Shown here piece after piece: positions 43,744 to 52,737 of a DNA stretch of 64,000 bases. The DNA is from Serratia oryzae (GTDB lineage: Bacteria; Pseudomonadota; Gammaproteobacteria; Enterobacterales; Enterobacteriaceae): contig NZ_MOXD01000002.1 in NCBI RefSeq assembly GCF_001976145.1, positions 434,001 through 498,000 of the forward strand. The letters are read 5' to 3'. The position numbers and the translations under genes were made by a program. Position 1 is the first letter of the stretch, and every line of letters begins with the position of its first letter. The notes under the pieces were generated by a model. The model worked only from the letters and a program-made list of their open reading frames with translations, was not told the DNA's origin and ran no database searches.

Positions 43744-43977
43744 TTGATTGAAGGCACGCTCGACGTTGGCGCGGTGATTCTCTACGACGCGCCCTCCGTG
43801 CCAGGTTTAGAGCATCACTTATGGATGCTCGGTGGGGCGCTTGAGCTGACGCTGGAACAGCGGATCTTCAAGCTTGAGCCCGGCGACTGCCTGCGTTACC
43901 GTCTGCTTGGCAGTTCAAGATTTTACGCGTCTGGCCCCGAGCCAGCCCATTACACCCTTGTGATCTGCAGGCCATAA
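43744..43977 (+). pseudogene. 3' remnant of an XRE-cupin regulator gene
   Basis: The frame after azlD (no start codon of its own) encodes the cupin half of an XRE-cupin regulator: NRLIEGTLDVGAVILYDA, LEHHLWMLGGALELTLEQ, LEPGDCLRYRLLGSSRFY, ending HYTLVICRP. The whole N-terminal XRE DNA-binding domain (about 100 residues) is missing. Such regulators usually precede a GNAT acetyltransferase gene, as this one does (43980), which supports the interpretation. The truncation point lies exactly at the azlD end, so a deletion joined azlD to the 3' part of this gene. Confidence 0.75.
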
Positions 43978-43979
43978 CC

Positions 43980-44498
43980 ATGATTGAGATACAGCAACTG
44001 GATGCTAACGCGGCGCAAATCGCCATCCCTGAACTGGCCGAGATCTTACATGCCAGTGTATTACAGGGGGCCAGTATCGGCTTTGTACAACCTTTTACTA
44101 TCGAGCAGGCGGCAGATTTCTGGCTGCGCCTGCTCCCGGCGATCGAGCGTGGCGAGCGCCTGCTACTGGTGGCGCGCGAAGCCGGCCGGGTGACGGGCAC
44201 AGTCCAACTGCTGCTGGATATGCCAGATAATGGTCGCCACCGGGCGGAAATCGTCAAACTGATGGTACACCCGCATGCCCGGCGTAAAGGGATCGCCCGC
44301 CAGCTCATGCAGCAGGTTGAGCTGCTGGCAATGGCTCATCAGCGGCAACTGTTAGTGCTGGATACCTTGAGCGGCGATACGGCGGAAGGCATTTACCGTT
44401 CACTGGGATACCAACTGGCTGGAATGATCCCGAGCTACGCCCGCGCCAGCAACGGCGCTTCGCTGGATTCAACCAGCTATATGTATAAATTGCTGTGA
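43980..44498 (+). CDS. GNAT family N-acetyltransferase
   Basis: A 172-residue acetyltransferase. The acetyl-CoA loop (about 104-118) reads HPHARRKGIARQLMQQV, the Q/RxxGxA type, and EIVKLMV precedes it. The C-terminal YRSLGYQLAGMIPSY is the usual strand. The acetyl acceptor is unknown. It would be the partner of the truncated XRE-cupin regulator upstream (2 bp away). Confidence 0.88.
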   Translation: MIEIQQLDANAAQIAIPELAEILHASVLQGASIGFVQPFTIEQAADFWLRLLPAIERGERLLLVAREAGRVTGTVQLLLDMPDNGRHRAEIVKLMVHPHARRKGIARQLMQQVELLAMAHQRQLLVLDTLSGDTAEGIYRSLGYQLAGMIPSYARASNGASLDSTSYMYKLL

Positions 44499-44521
44499 TG
44501 CTGACGATTCAGGAGCAGGGA

Positions 44522-45007
44522 ATGAACATTGAGGTGATCAGGGCCGATTACGGCAACCCGCAGCATGCCGAATCGATCGTCGAATTGCTGGATCATTATG
44601 CCCGCGATCCGATGGGGGGCGCGGAGCCGTTGAGCGATTATGCCCGCACCCATCTGGTCGCCGAGCTGGCAAAACGGCCGTTTGCCCTCACGTTGCTGGC
44701 CTTGGCTGATGGCCAGGCCGCCGGGTTGGCCAACTGTTTTGAGGGTTTTTCCACCTTCAGTTGCCTGCCGTTGCTGAATATCCACGATCTGGCGGTTTCT
44801 TCTGCGTTTCGTGGGTTGGGGATCAGCCAGCATTTGCTGGCGGCGATAGAGGCAGAGGCGCGTCAGCGTGGCTGCTGCAAAATCACCCTGGAAGTGCTGG
44901 AAGGGAATGCCGTGGCGCAGGCCAGCTATCGTAAATTTGGCTTTGCCGGTTATCAGTTACAGGAAACTACCGGGCGAGCGTTGTTCTGGCAGAAAACATT
45001 GTCATGA
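44522..45007 (+). CDS. GNAT family N-acetyltransferase
   Basis: A 161-residue acetyltransferase. Family elements: LPLLNIHDLAVSSAFRGLGI (the acetyl-CoA loop RGLGIS), QHLLAAIEAEARQRGC and CKITLEVLEGNAVAQASYRK, then FGFAGYQL. AGGAG at 44511-44515 supports ATG 44522 over the in-frame ATG at 44498. Substrate unknown. It lies just after the other GNAT gene and before a full ERIC. Confidence 0.88.
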   Translation: MNIEVIRADYGNPQHAESIVELLDHYARDPMGGAEPLSDYARTHLVAELAKRPFALTLLALADGQAAGLANCFEGFSTFSCLPLLNIHDLAVSSAFRGLGISQHLLAAIEAEARQRGCCKITLEVLEGNAVAQASYRKFGFAGYQLQETTGRALFWQKTLS

Positions 45008-45055
45008 AAAAGCCGGGCGCAGCAGGGCCCGGCGAAGTCATTCAATAAGCAAATT

Positions 45056-45182
45056 TATACCCGTTATACTTCAAGTTGCTTGGGTGTTGGCTGCGCACCA
45101 TCGCCCCAGTCACATAGTTGACTATGCTCCTGGGGTCTCCGTTGCTGGCCGCCTACAAGCAACTCGAATTATTTTGGGTATA
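45056..45182. repeat. Full-length 127-bp ERIC
   Basis: Exactly 127 bp from TATACCCGTTATACTTCAAG to AACTCGAATTATTTTGGGTA plus TA. The core is CGCCCCAGTCACATAGTTGA, then CTATGCTCCTGGGGTCTCCG. It lies in the 200-bp gap between the second GNAT gene and the porin gene. Confidence 0.93.
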
Positions 45183-45203
45183 CAGTGGTGGTTATCTGAC
45201 CAA

Positions 45204-46304
45204 TTAAAACTGGTAGGTTAAAGCCACGGCAACCACGTTGTCCGTTTTCAACCCCAGCTTATTATCACTGTTGAGCCGATTGATTTTATAATCGACATAG
45301 GTAGACATATTTTTGTTGAAGTAATAATAGGTTCCGATATCAAAATATTTCACCAGATCGGTATCGCCGATATTTTCAATGTCTTTAGCTTTGGACTGCA
45401 CGTAAGCCAGTGATGGGCGCAGGCCAAAGTCAAATTGATATTGGGCAACCAACTCCACATTCTGGGTTTTATTGGCAAAACCGCTGACTTTGCTGGCCGC
45501 ATTATTAATGGTTGCAGTGCCTGAAATAGGCGTCAGGTTATGGGTTTCGGCATAGTTGGCCGCCAGATAAACGCTGTTGGCATCGTATTTCAGGCCGGTG
45601 GCCCAGATTTCAGCCTTATCGCCCTTGCCGTAGTTGCTCAATTTCTGGTCTTTGGTTCGATTGGAAGCCGCATAGGCGGCGGCAAAAGTCAGGCCATCAA
45701 TGATTTCATAGCTGGAAGAGAGGCCGAAACCATCGCCATTGGCTTTGCTGAGGTTGTCGCTGCGATCGTTCTCGTTTTTACCCTGATATTGCAGAGCAAA
45801 CTTCAGGCCATCGACCAGGCCAAAGAAGTTGGTGTTACGGTAGGTCGCTAGGCCTGTGGCACGGCCGGTCATAAAGTTGTCGGTCTTGATAAAGGAGTCT
45901 GCACCAAACTCTGGTAGCACGTCGGTGAATGCTCCAACATCATAAATGACACCGTAATTACGGCCATAATCAAATGAGCCAACGTCTTTCATTTTTAAAC
46001 CGGCAAAACCGAGACGGGTTCTGGTATCTCTGGTACCGTCGGCTTCACTGTGGTTGGCTGCGATCTGATATTCCCACTGGCCATAGCCGGTCAGCAGATC
46101 GTTAACCTGTGTTGCACCTTTGAACCCGATACGGGCGTAGGTTTTATCACCATCACTCGCGTTATCATCAGAAAAATAATGCAGTGCCTTTACGCGGCCA
46201 TAAAAATCAAGCTTATTACCGTCTTTATTGTAGATTTCTGCCGCCTGTGCAGTTTGAGCAATTAAAAGTGCCGGAATAATAACGGCAAGAAGATTAGGCT
46301 TCAT
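45204..46304 (-). CDS. General porin (OmpC/OmpF/PhoE type)
   Basis: A 366-residue outer-membrane trimeric porin. Signal peptide [20 protein letters not shown], mature start [20 protein letters not shown] typical of enterobacterial porins; the C-terminal phenylalanine (LTYQF) is the assembly signal. The constriction loop ([20 protein letters not shown]) is visible around residue 115-135, with PEFGAD. It allows diffusion of small hydrophilic solutes. OmpR-type control is plausible but not seen. An ERIC lies just downstream. Confidence 0.92.
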   Translation of the reverse strand: MKPNLLAVIIPALLIAQTAQAAEIYNKDGNKLDFYGRVKALHYFSDDNASDGDKTYARIGFKGATQVNDLLTGYGQWEYQIAANHSEADGTRDTRTRLGFAGLKMKDVGSFDYGRNYGVIYDVGAFTDVLPEFGADSFIKTDNFMTGRATGLATYRNTNFFGLVDGLKFALQYQGKNENDRSDNLSKANGDGFGLSSSYEIIDGLTFAAAYAASNRTKDQKLSNYGKGDKAEIWATGLKYDANSVYLAANYAETHNLTPISGTATINNAASKVSGFANKTQNVELVAQYQFDFGLRPSLAYVQSKAKDIENIGDTDLVKYFDIGTYYYFNKNMSTYVDYKINRLNSDNKLGLKTDNVVAVALTYQF

Positions 46305-46468
46305 GGTTTTCCCTGCTTTATACGATTGAAAGACGCTTATCATCAGTTTTATTACTGCTTGAATGTATTGCCTGAATTTTCGCAACGCAGAATTTTTACC
46401 GCAGTTGTGTGATGTATTTATGACAGATTATTGATATCTGTGTGGCAGGGGAAAAATAGCGTTATTGT

Positions 46469-46492
46469 CTGCACCACTCGGCAGTGGTGCAG
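46469..46492. terminator. Hairpin between the porin promoter region and the DJ-1-type gene
   Basis: CTGCACCACT (46469-46478) and AGTGGTGCAG (46483-46492) form a perfect 10-bp stem with a CGGC loop. It lies 20 bp downstream of the 3' end of the minus-strand DJ-1 gene and is a probable 3'-end structure. No clear U-run. Confidence 0.5.
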
Positions 46493-46512
46493 TGTGTTAT
46501 CACGGCAGTGGG

Positions 46513-47187
46513 TTAAAGCTGTTTTAACAGTGCCTCGGCGGTGGCATCTGAAGAGGCTGGGTTTTGCCCGGTGATCAACAGGCCATCCACCACGACGTGG
46601 CTCTGCCAGTTTTCGGCACGGCTGTAGTGGCCACCGTTCCCTTTGAGCATCTCTTCCACCAGGAAAGGCACGACCTGCGTCAGCTGTACGGCTTCTTCTT
46701 CGCTATTGCTGAAGCCCGTGACCTGTTTTCCCATCACCAGGGGGGTACCCGCAGCATTCTTGGTATGACGCAGGACCGCAGGCGCGTGGCATACCGCCGC
46801 AACCGGCTTGCCCTGTGCCTGGAATTGCTCTATCAGCGCGATAGAGTGGGTATCTTCTGCCAAATCCCACAGCGGGCCATGGCCGCCTGGGTAAAACAGA
46901 GCATCAAAGTCATCGGCGTTAACATCCTGCAGCTTCAGGGTATTGGCCAGCGCTTGTTGTGCGCTGGCGTCCTGGGCGAAGCGCTGGGTTGATGCTGTCT
47001 GCGCATCTGGCTGGCTGCTTTTCGGATCAAGAGGTGGCTGGCCCCCTTTTGGCGATGCCAGAGTGATATCTGCACCCGCATCGCGGAAAACATAATAAGG
47101 CGAAGCAAATTCTTCCAGCCAAAAACCGGTTTTTTCACCCGTGTTACCCAGCTTATCGTGAGAGGTCAGTACCATCAGGATTTTCAT
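46513..47187 (-). CDS. DJ-1/PfpI family protein (Hsp31-like)
   Basis: A 224-residue protein of the type 1 glutamine-amidotransferase-like fold. Nucleophile C133 and neighbour H134 sit in AVCHAPAVL, the glutamate in GFWLEEFASPYYVF (E25/E26) would orient it, and the elbow strand is LFYPGGHGPLWDL. Relatives are Hsp31-type glyoxalases/deglycases that act on methylglyoxal and other electrophiles, or stress chaperones. It is divergent from the LysR gene at 47298, which might control it. Confidence 0.88.
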   Translation of the reverse strand: MKILMVLTSHDKLGNTGEKTGFWLEEFASPYYVFRDAGADITLASPKGGQPPLDPKSSQPDAQTASTQRFAQDASAQQALANTLKLQDVNADDFDALFYPGGHGPLWDLAEDTHSIALIEQFQAQGKPVAAVCHAPAVLRHTKNAAGTPLVMGKQVTGFSNSEEEAVQLTQVVPFLVEEMLKGNGGHYSRAENWQSHVVVDGLLITGQNPASSDATAEALLKQL

Positions 47188-47297
47188 TATTTATCTCCGT
47201 TGAATGCGATAGTGCGTGAAGCAGCGAACTGGATATCAGCTTAGAAGACTGACTATAATTCTAAAAATGAAAAGTGTTTATCTCAGGTATTCAAAAA

Positions 47298-48245
47298 ATG
47301 AATATTGCTAATAAAGACCTCAACCTGCTGCTGTTCTTCCATGTGTTATATCAGGAACGTAACGCCTCGCAGGCGGCGGTGCGGATGTCGCTGAGTCAGC
47401 CTGCAATGAGTCATAAGCTTAGCAAGTTACGCCATGATTTTGGCGATCCTCTGTTTGTCAGAGCGCCACGGGGCCTTGCCCCCACGCCACGCGCCCATCA
47501 GCTGGCGCCTCAGGTGCAAAAGTTGGTTGAAGATATAGAGACGTTTTACGATCAATGTGAAGGACGTGATTTTCTTGCCCGGGCTGAGCGGATCCATATC
47601 TATACGACCGACTATATGGAGCAGATCCTCCTGCCGGGGTTGTTGCCAATCTTGCGGCAGGAGGCCCCCAATCTGGTGCTGATAACCCATAACACGCGTG
47701 GCATGCTGCCGCGTGAAGAGCTTGAAAAAGGAACCTGCGATCTGGCGATTGCCGGTTTTTATGAGCAGCTACCAGAGACTTTCCATCAGCAGCGTTTGCT
47801 GAGCGAGGATTTTGTGGTGCTGGCCGCGGCAGACCACCCTCTGCTGCTACAGGGGCTGGATCTGAATGGCTATCTGGCTTGCGAGCATGTGCTTACCACA
47901 TTGACCGGCGATCTGAACGGGTTGGTTGATCGCGATCTTCAACGCCAGGGGCTGGCGCGCAAAGTCGTTGCAGGGTTATCCAGTTTTCTTGCACCAAGCC
48001 GCCTCATCCGAGGCAGTGATTTATTACTTACCTGTTTGCGCTCGGTGGGTGAAGAGGCGGTTGCCCGCGATCCTGAACTGCGCCTTTACCCGTTGCCTTT
48101 GGCGCTGCCGCGTATCGATGTGATGCAGATCTGGCATGAGCGAACACATAGCGATCGGCTACGCCGCTGGCTGCGTTTAAAAATTCATCAGCATGCTCAG
48201 GCCGTAGCTGGAGGCCATACTATGCTTGATACAGCGCATGATTGA
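47298..48245 (+). CDS. LysR family transcriptional regulator
   Basis: A 315-residue LysR-type regulator with helix-turn-helix NLLLFFHVLYQERNASQAAV and RMSLSQPAMSHKLSKLRHDF. The C-terminal domain is of the NodD/NahR-like subfamily (FVRAPRGLAPTPRA is shared by that group). It starts at ATG 47298 (MNIANKDLNLLL); the GTG at 47274 would add eight residues without support. The downstream photolyase gene begins 34 bp after its stop, and the DJ-1 gene is divergent. Effector unknown. Confidence 0.86.
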   Translation: MNIANKDLNLLLFFHVLYQERNASQAAVRMSLSQPAMSHKLSKLRHDFGDPLFVRAPRGLAPTPRAHQLAPQVQKLVEDIETFYDQCEGRDFLARAERIHIYTTDYMEQILLPGLLPILRQEAPNLVLITHNTRGMLPREELEKGTCDLAIAGFYEQLPETFHQQRLLSEDFVVLAAADHPLLLQGLDLNGYLACEHVLTTLTGDLNGLVDRDLQRQGLARKVVAGLSSFLAPSRLIRGSDLLLTCLRSVGEEAVARDPELRLYPLPLALPRIDVMQIWHERTHSDRLRRWLRLKIHQHAQAVAGGHTMLDTAHD

Positions 48246-48279
48246 ATGCGGTTCTCACATCGTTGTTGGCAGGGGAGAT

Positions 48280-49809
48280 ATGACAGAACTCAGGCTCATT
48301 TTAGGCGATCAGCTCAATCCCGAGCACTCCTGGTTCAGGCAGCAGTCAGATCACGTTGTTTATGTGATGCTTGAGCTGCAGCAGGAAACGCGATACGTCC
48401 GCCATCATGCGCAGAAGATTATTGCCATCTTTGCTGCTATGCGCGAATTTGCCCGTCAGTTGCGTGAGCAAGGCCACCGGGTGCGCTATGTCCAGCTTGA
48501 CGATCCTTCGAATCGCGGGTCGCTGACGGATAACCTTGATGCGCTCATTGCCTATTACCAGGCGGTAACATTCAGTTGGCAACTCCCCGATGAATGGCGT
48601 TTGGACGAGCAGCTAAAACGCTGGTCTGCAACCTGCGCGATAAAGACCATCACCGTGGACAGCGAGCACTTCTTTTGTGAGCGCCATGAGGTATCAGCGT
48701 TTTTTGGCCAGCGTAAATCTTGGCGCATGGAACATTTTTATCGCGAGATGCGCCGCCGCGAACGGGTGCTGATGCGCCCGGACGCTACGCCAGAGGGGGG
48801 AGAATGGAACTACGACGCCGAAAATCGCAAACCATGGAAAGGCCACCCTGCGCCGCCGGACGATCATCGGCCGATGCACAACCATACTGCACTCTGGCAT
48901 ACCCTCACCGCGCTTGAGGTGCCGAGTTTCGGTGAGGCGCATGCCGGTGATTTCCGCTGGCCATTGGATCGAAAAGAGGCATTGGGGGGGCTGGAACGCT
49001 TTGTCCGCGATGATCTTCGCCACTTTGGCGATTGGCAGGATGCAATGCACACGGACTCCTGGCATCTGTTTCATTCCCTGATCTCCTTTGCACTGAATAC
49101 TAAAATGCTCTCTCCACGGGAAGTGGTTGCCAACGTGCAGGCGGCTTGGCAACGCGGCGAGGTGCCCCTGGCCTGTGCAGAGGGGTTTATCCGGCAGGTG
49201 TTAGGCTGGCGTGAGTATGTGAGAGGCGTCTATTGGGCAAAAATGCCCGGCTATCGCGATAACAATTTCTTCCACCACCAGCGCCCGCTTCCTGACTGGT
49301 TCTGGAACGGCAACACGAAAATGAACTGCATGGCACAGGTTATCGGGCAGTCGCTGGATCATGCCTATGCGCACCATATCCAGCGGCTGATGATCGTCGG
49401 GAATTTTGCATTACTTGCCGGGCTTGCGCCTGCGCAGGTTCACGAATGGTATTTAGGCATTTATATCGATGCCTTTGAATGGGTTGAATTACCCAATACG
49501 CTTGGGATGAGCCAGTTTACCGATGGTGGTTTGCTGGCGAGTAAACCCTATGTTTCCAGCGCAGCCTACATTAATAAGATGGGCAATTACTGCTCACAGT
49601 GTAAATATAACCCACGAGAGCGCACCGGGGAAAATGCCTGCCCATTCAATGCGCTTTACTGGCATTTTTTTATTCAGCATCAGTCGGCGTTGGGGCACAA
49701 CCCACGTCTGTCGATGGTCTATCATCAGATTAAAAAATTCTCACCGCAGGAGCATGAAAATATTACCCAGCACGTGAAAAACCTGCTGATAGATATAGAA
49801 AAATTATAA
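48280..49809 (+). CDS. Iron-sulfur (6-4) photolyase/cryptochrome (PhrB type)
   Basis: A 509-residue FeS-BCP protein, which binds FAD and a [4Fe-4S] cluster and repairs UV-induced (6-4) photoproducts using light, or acts as a photoreceptor. Cluster cysteines are C350 (KMNCMAQ), C438 and C441 (NYCSQCKYN), and C454 (NACPF). This numbering coincides with that of Agrobacterium PhrB. The N-terminal ELRLILGDQLNPEHSWF is the family's start. AGGGGAG at 48271-48277 selects ATG 48280. It follows a LysR gene. The neighbouring lipid operon 8 kb to the left is the type often linked to photolyase genes in other bacteria. Confidence 0.9.
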   Translation: MTELRLILGDQLNPEHSWFRQQSDHVVYVMLELQQETRYVRHHAQKIIAIFAAMREFARQLREQGHRVRYVQLDDPSNRGSLTDNLDALIAYYQAVTFSWQLPDEWRLDEQLKRWSATCAIKTITVDSEHFFCERHEVSAFFGQRKSWRMEHFYREMRRRERVLMRPDATPEGGEWNYDAENRKPWKGHPAPPDDHRPMHNHTALWHTLTALEVPSFGEAHAGDFRWPLDRKEALGGLERFVRDDLRHFGDWQDAMHTDSWHLFHSLISFALNTKMLSPREVVANVQAAWQRGEVPLACAEGFIRQVLGWREYVRGVYWAKMPGYRDNNFFHHQRPLPDWFWNGNTKMNCMAQVIGQSLDHAYAHHIQRLMIVGNFALLAGLAPAQVHEWYLGIYIDAFEWVELPNTLGMSQFTDGGLLASKPYVSSAAYINKMGNYCSQCKYNPRERTGENACPFNALYWHFFIQHQSALGHNPRLSMVYHQIKKFSPQEHENITQHVKNLLIDIEKL

Positions 49810-49967
49810 TCACCTCCCCATCTGGCGTGAGCCTATGCCGATCACAGCGAAACGCGAGACTTATTGCGCGGCACTGCGCATTGTTGGCGCGCCTTGCGTA
49901 ACTCGGGCTGACGCCGCGGGCAGTCTGTGGGACAATAGCGCCATCATTTCGTTTAGATAAGAGTTGA

Positions 49968-52169
49968 ATGGCGCTCTCCTCCGCAGTTAAAGATCAGATC
50001 GGCCAGTGGTACAAAGCCCTGCAACAACAAATTCCGGACTTTATTTCCCGCGCTCCGCAGCGGCAGATGATCGCCGAAGTGGCGAAAACCCTTGCGGGGG
50101 ATTATGAGCGCCATCTGGCGATCGAAGCCCCGACCGGCGTGGGCAAAACGCTCTCGTACCTGATCCCGGGCATTGCCGTCGGGCGTGCCGAGAGCAAACC
50201 GCTGGTGGTCAGCACCGCCAACGTGGCGCTGCAGGATCAGATCTACAGTAAAGATTTGCCGCTGTTGAAGAAGATCATTCCGGATCTGAAATTCACCGGC
50301 GCATTTGGCCGTGGGCGCTACGTTTGCCCACGCAATCTGGCGGCAATGAGCACCGACGTGGCCGAGCAGGGCGATCTGATGCTGTATCTGGATGAGAACG
50401 AACTGGCACCGTCCAATGGGGAAGAGCAGGCGCTGTGCCAGAAGTTGTCGAAAGCGCTTACGCGCCATGAGTGGGATGGCCTGCGCGATCATTATCAGCT
50501 ATCGATCGACGATCATCTCTGGGCCAAGCTGAGCACCGACAAGGCCAACTGCCTGGGCCGCAACTGCCATTACATCCGCGAATGCCCGTTCTATATTGCG
50601 CGTAAAGAAATCGAGACCGCCGATGTGGTGGTGGCGAACCATGCCCTGGTCATGGCGGCGCTGGAAACCGAATCGGTGTTGCCGAACCCGAAAGAGCTGC
50701 TGCTGGTGCTGGACGAAGGCCATCACCTGCCGGAGGTGGCACGGGATGCGCTGGAAATGGAAGGGGAGATCACCGCGCTGTGGAGCAACCTACAGCTCGA
50801 TATGATCCTGCGCCAGGTAGAGCAATGCATGACGCAGTATCGCCCCAAGAATCCGCCGGGTTTGGCCAACAGTGAACGCCTGAAAAACCACTGCGAAGAA
50901 ATGCGTGAACTGATCCAGATTTTCGAACATCAGGTCAACGCATACCTACCGCCAGACAGCAGCAATGCCGAGCACCGTTTCGAAATGGGTGAACTGCCTG
51001 CCGAGATGGTCGAGATCTGCGCGCGCCTGTTTAAACTCACCGACGGGCTGCGCGGGCTGGCCGAATTTATCCTTAACGATCTCACCGAGCAAACCGGCAA
51101 GCACGACATCGTGCGTTTGCATCGGTCAATTATCCAGATGAGCCGCACGCTGGGCTACCTGGAAGCCATGAGCAAGCTGTGGCGGCTGGCGGCGCTGGAC
51201 AAGTCTTCCAATGCGCCAATCTCCAAGTGGGTGGCGCGTGAGCTGCGCGATAACGTCACCCACCTTTATCTGCACTGCGTGGGCATCCGCGTTAGCGATC
51301 AGTTGGAAAAACTGCTGTGGCGCAAGGTGCCGCACGTGGTGATCACCTCTGCGACGTTGCGTTCGCTTAACAGCTTCTCGCGCTTGCAAGAGATGAGTGG
51401 GCTAAGCGAGAAAGCGGGGGATCGCTTCGAAACCCTGGATTCACCGTTTAACCACGTTGAGCAGGGCAAGATCGTTATTCCCAAAATGCGTTTTGAACCG
51501 GCCATGGCCAATGAGGCCGAGCATCTGGAGGAAATGGCGCGTTTCTTCCGTGGTGAGCAGGCCAGCGGTAAGCACAAAGGGATGCTGATCCTGTTCAGCA
51601 GCCACCGGGCAATGCAGACCTTTTTGAGCTATGTGACCGATCTGCGTCTGATGCTGCTGGTGCAGGGCGATCAGCCGCGCTATCGGCTGGTGGAAGAACA
51701 CCGCAAACGGGTAGAGAAGGGCAGCGCCAGCGTGTTGGTGGGGTTGCAGTCGTTTGCCGAAGGGTTGGATCTGAAAGGGGAACTGCTGACCCAGGTGCAT
51801 ATTCACAAGATCGCTTTCCCGCCGATCGACAGCCCGGTGATCCTGACCGAAGGCGAATGGCTTAAATCGCTGAACCGTTACCCGTTTGAAGTGCAAAGCC
51901 TGCCAAGTGCGTCTTTCAATCTGATCCAGCAGGTAGGGCGCTTGATTCGCAGCAACGAATGTCACGGTGAAATCGTGATTTACGATCGCCGCCTGTTGAC
52001 CAAAAGCTACGGTTCACGTCTGTTGGCAGCGCTGCCGGTGTTCCCGATCGAACAGCGCGAGGTACCTGAAGCCGATAAGGCGCATCTGGCGGCGCTGGCA
52101 TCTGCCGCCAGCGCGGCAAAAAAAGAGAAAAAGCGCAAGAATCCGTTCGCCCGCCGCCGTGCACGTTAA
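49968..52169 (+). CDS. dinG: ATP-dependent DNA helicase DinG
   Basis: A 733-residue XPD-like superfamily 2 helicase (E. coli DinG 716). Walker A APTGVGKTLS (54-63), the iron-sulfur cysteines C120, C195, C200 and C206 (YVCPRN; NCLGRNCHYIRECPFY), and the DEGH box (249-252). The enzyme unwinds DNA-RNA hybrids, R-loops and forked DNA during replication-transcription conflict and damage repair. It precedes the Lrp-type gene convergently (4-bp overlap). In E. coli ybiB lies beside dinG; here it is 5.7 kb away. Confidence 0.96.
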   Translation: MALSSAVKDQIGQWYKALQQQIPDFISRAPQRQMIAEVAKTLAGDYERHLAIEAPTGVGKTLSYLIPGIAVGRAESKPLVVSTANVALQDQIYSKDLPLLKKIIPDLKFTGAFGRGRYVCPRNLAAMSTDVAEQGDLMLYLDENELAPSNGEEQALCQKLSKALTRHEWDGLRDHYQLSIDDHLWAKLSTDKANCLGRNCHYIRECPFYIARKEIETADVVVANHALVMAALETESVLPNPKELLLVLDEGHHLPEVARDALEMEGEITALWSNLQLDMILRQVEQCMTQYRPKNPPGLANSERLKNHCEEMRELIQIFEHQVNAYLPPDSSNAEHRFEMGELPAEMVEICARLFKLTDGLRGLAEFILNDLTEQTGKHDIVRLHRSIIQMSRTLGYLEAMSKLWRLAALDKSSNAPISKWVARELRDNVTHLYLHCVGIRVSDQLEKLLWRKVPHVVITSATLRSLNSFSRLQEMSGLSEKAGDRFETLDSPFNHVEQGKIVIPKMRFEPAMANEAEHLEEMARFFRGEQASGKHKGMLILFSSHRAMQTFLSYVTDLRLMLLVQGDQPRYRLVEEHRKRVEKGSASVLVGLQSFAEGLDLKGELLTQVHIHKIAFPPIDSPVILTEGEWLKSLNRYPFEVQSLPSASFNLIQQVGRLIRSNECHGEIVIYDRRLLTKSYGSRLLAALPVFPIEQREVPEADKAHLAALASAASAAKKEKKRKNPFARRRAR

Positions 52170-52603
52170 TTAGTGCAGGGGGGGAGGCGGCGTTTTACCG
52201 GCGTGGTTTTCACGATTGAGGTGTTGCACTGTGCGCTCTCGGCCAGCTTATCCATTACCTGATCGAGCTGTTCCATCGAGTGTGATACCAGTCGGGCGAT
52301 AAAGCAGTCTTCACCGGTGACTTTGTCGCACTCAATCACTTCCGGTATCTGTTGCAGCATCAACTCCACTTTTTTCAACATACCGGGTAAGGGCTTGAGG
52401 CGCACCAGCGACTGAAAGCTATAACCAAGTGCTTGCAGATTGACGTTCAGCGTATAACCCTGGATCACACCGTTCTCTTCCAGCCGCCGCAGCCGTTCTG
52501 AGGTACTGGGGGAAGAAAGACCTGCTTGAGCACTCAACGCTTTCAGCGAAATGCGCGCATCCGCGGCCAGAATGGTCAAAATCTGGCGATCGATATCATC
52601 CAT
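52166..52603 (-). CDS. Lrp/AsnC family transcriptional regulator
   Basis: A 145-residue regulator. The N-terminal HTH is DIDRQILTILAADARISLKA, then LSAQAGLSSPSTSERLRRLE; the C-terminal RAM effector domain runs from about residue 65 (VRLKPLPGMLKKVELMLQQI). Such regulators respond to an amino acid. It is divergent from the EamA exporter at 52738, so it likely controls amino-acid export through it. The 3' end overlaps dinG by 4 bp. Confidence 0.9.
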   Translation of the reverse strand: MDDIDRQILTILAADARISLKALSAQAGLSSPSTSERLRRLEENGVIQGYTLNVNLQALGYSFQSLVRLKPLPGMLKKVELMLQQIPEVIECDKVTGEDCFIARLVSHSMEQLDQVMDKLAESAQCNTSIVKTTPVKRRLPPCTN

Positions 52604-52737
52604 AGCTTCTCCATTAGGTAAATTCGATTATTAGCCTGTGATATAAAGGCAGTTAAGCATATTGACCTTTTTTATGCCATGTAAAACTAAACCGGAAAGC
52701 TGCAAGCTAATACTCAATTTCTTTGGAGGAGTTGAGG

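Noticed and set aside
45012-45033. GCCGGGC...GCCCGGC hairpin after the second GNAT gene
   Set aside because: Only a 7-bp stem without a T-run. Too weak to call as a terminator.
49908-49923. CTG-N10-CAG upstream of dinG, as in a LexA box
   Set aside because: The centre is GC-rich (ACGCCGCGGG) instead of the AT-rich centre of LexA sites and the outer bases do not match. It is probably chance, although dinG is LexA-controlled in E. coli.
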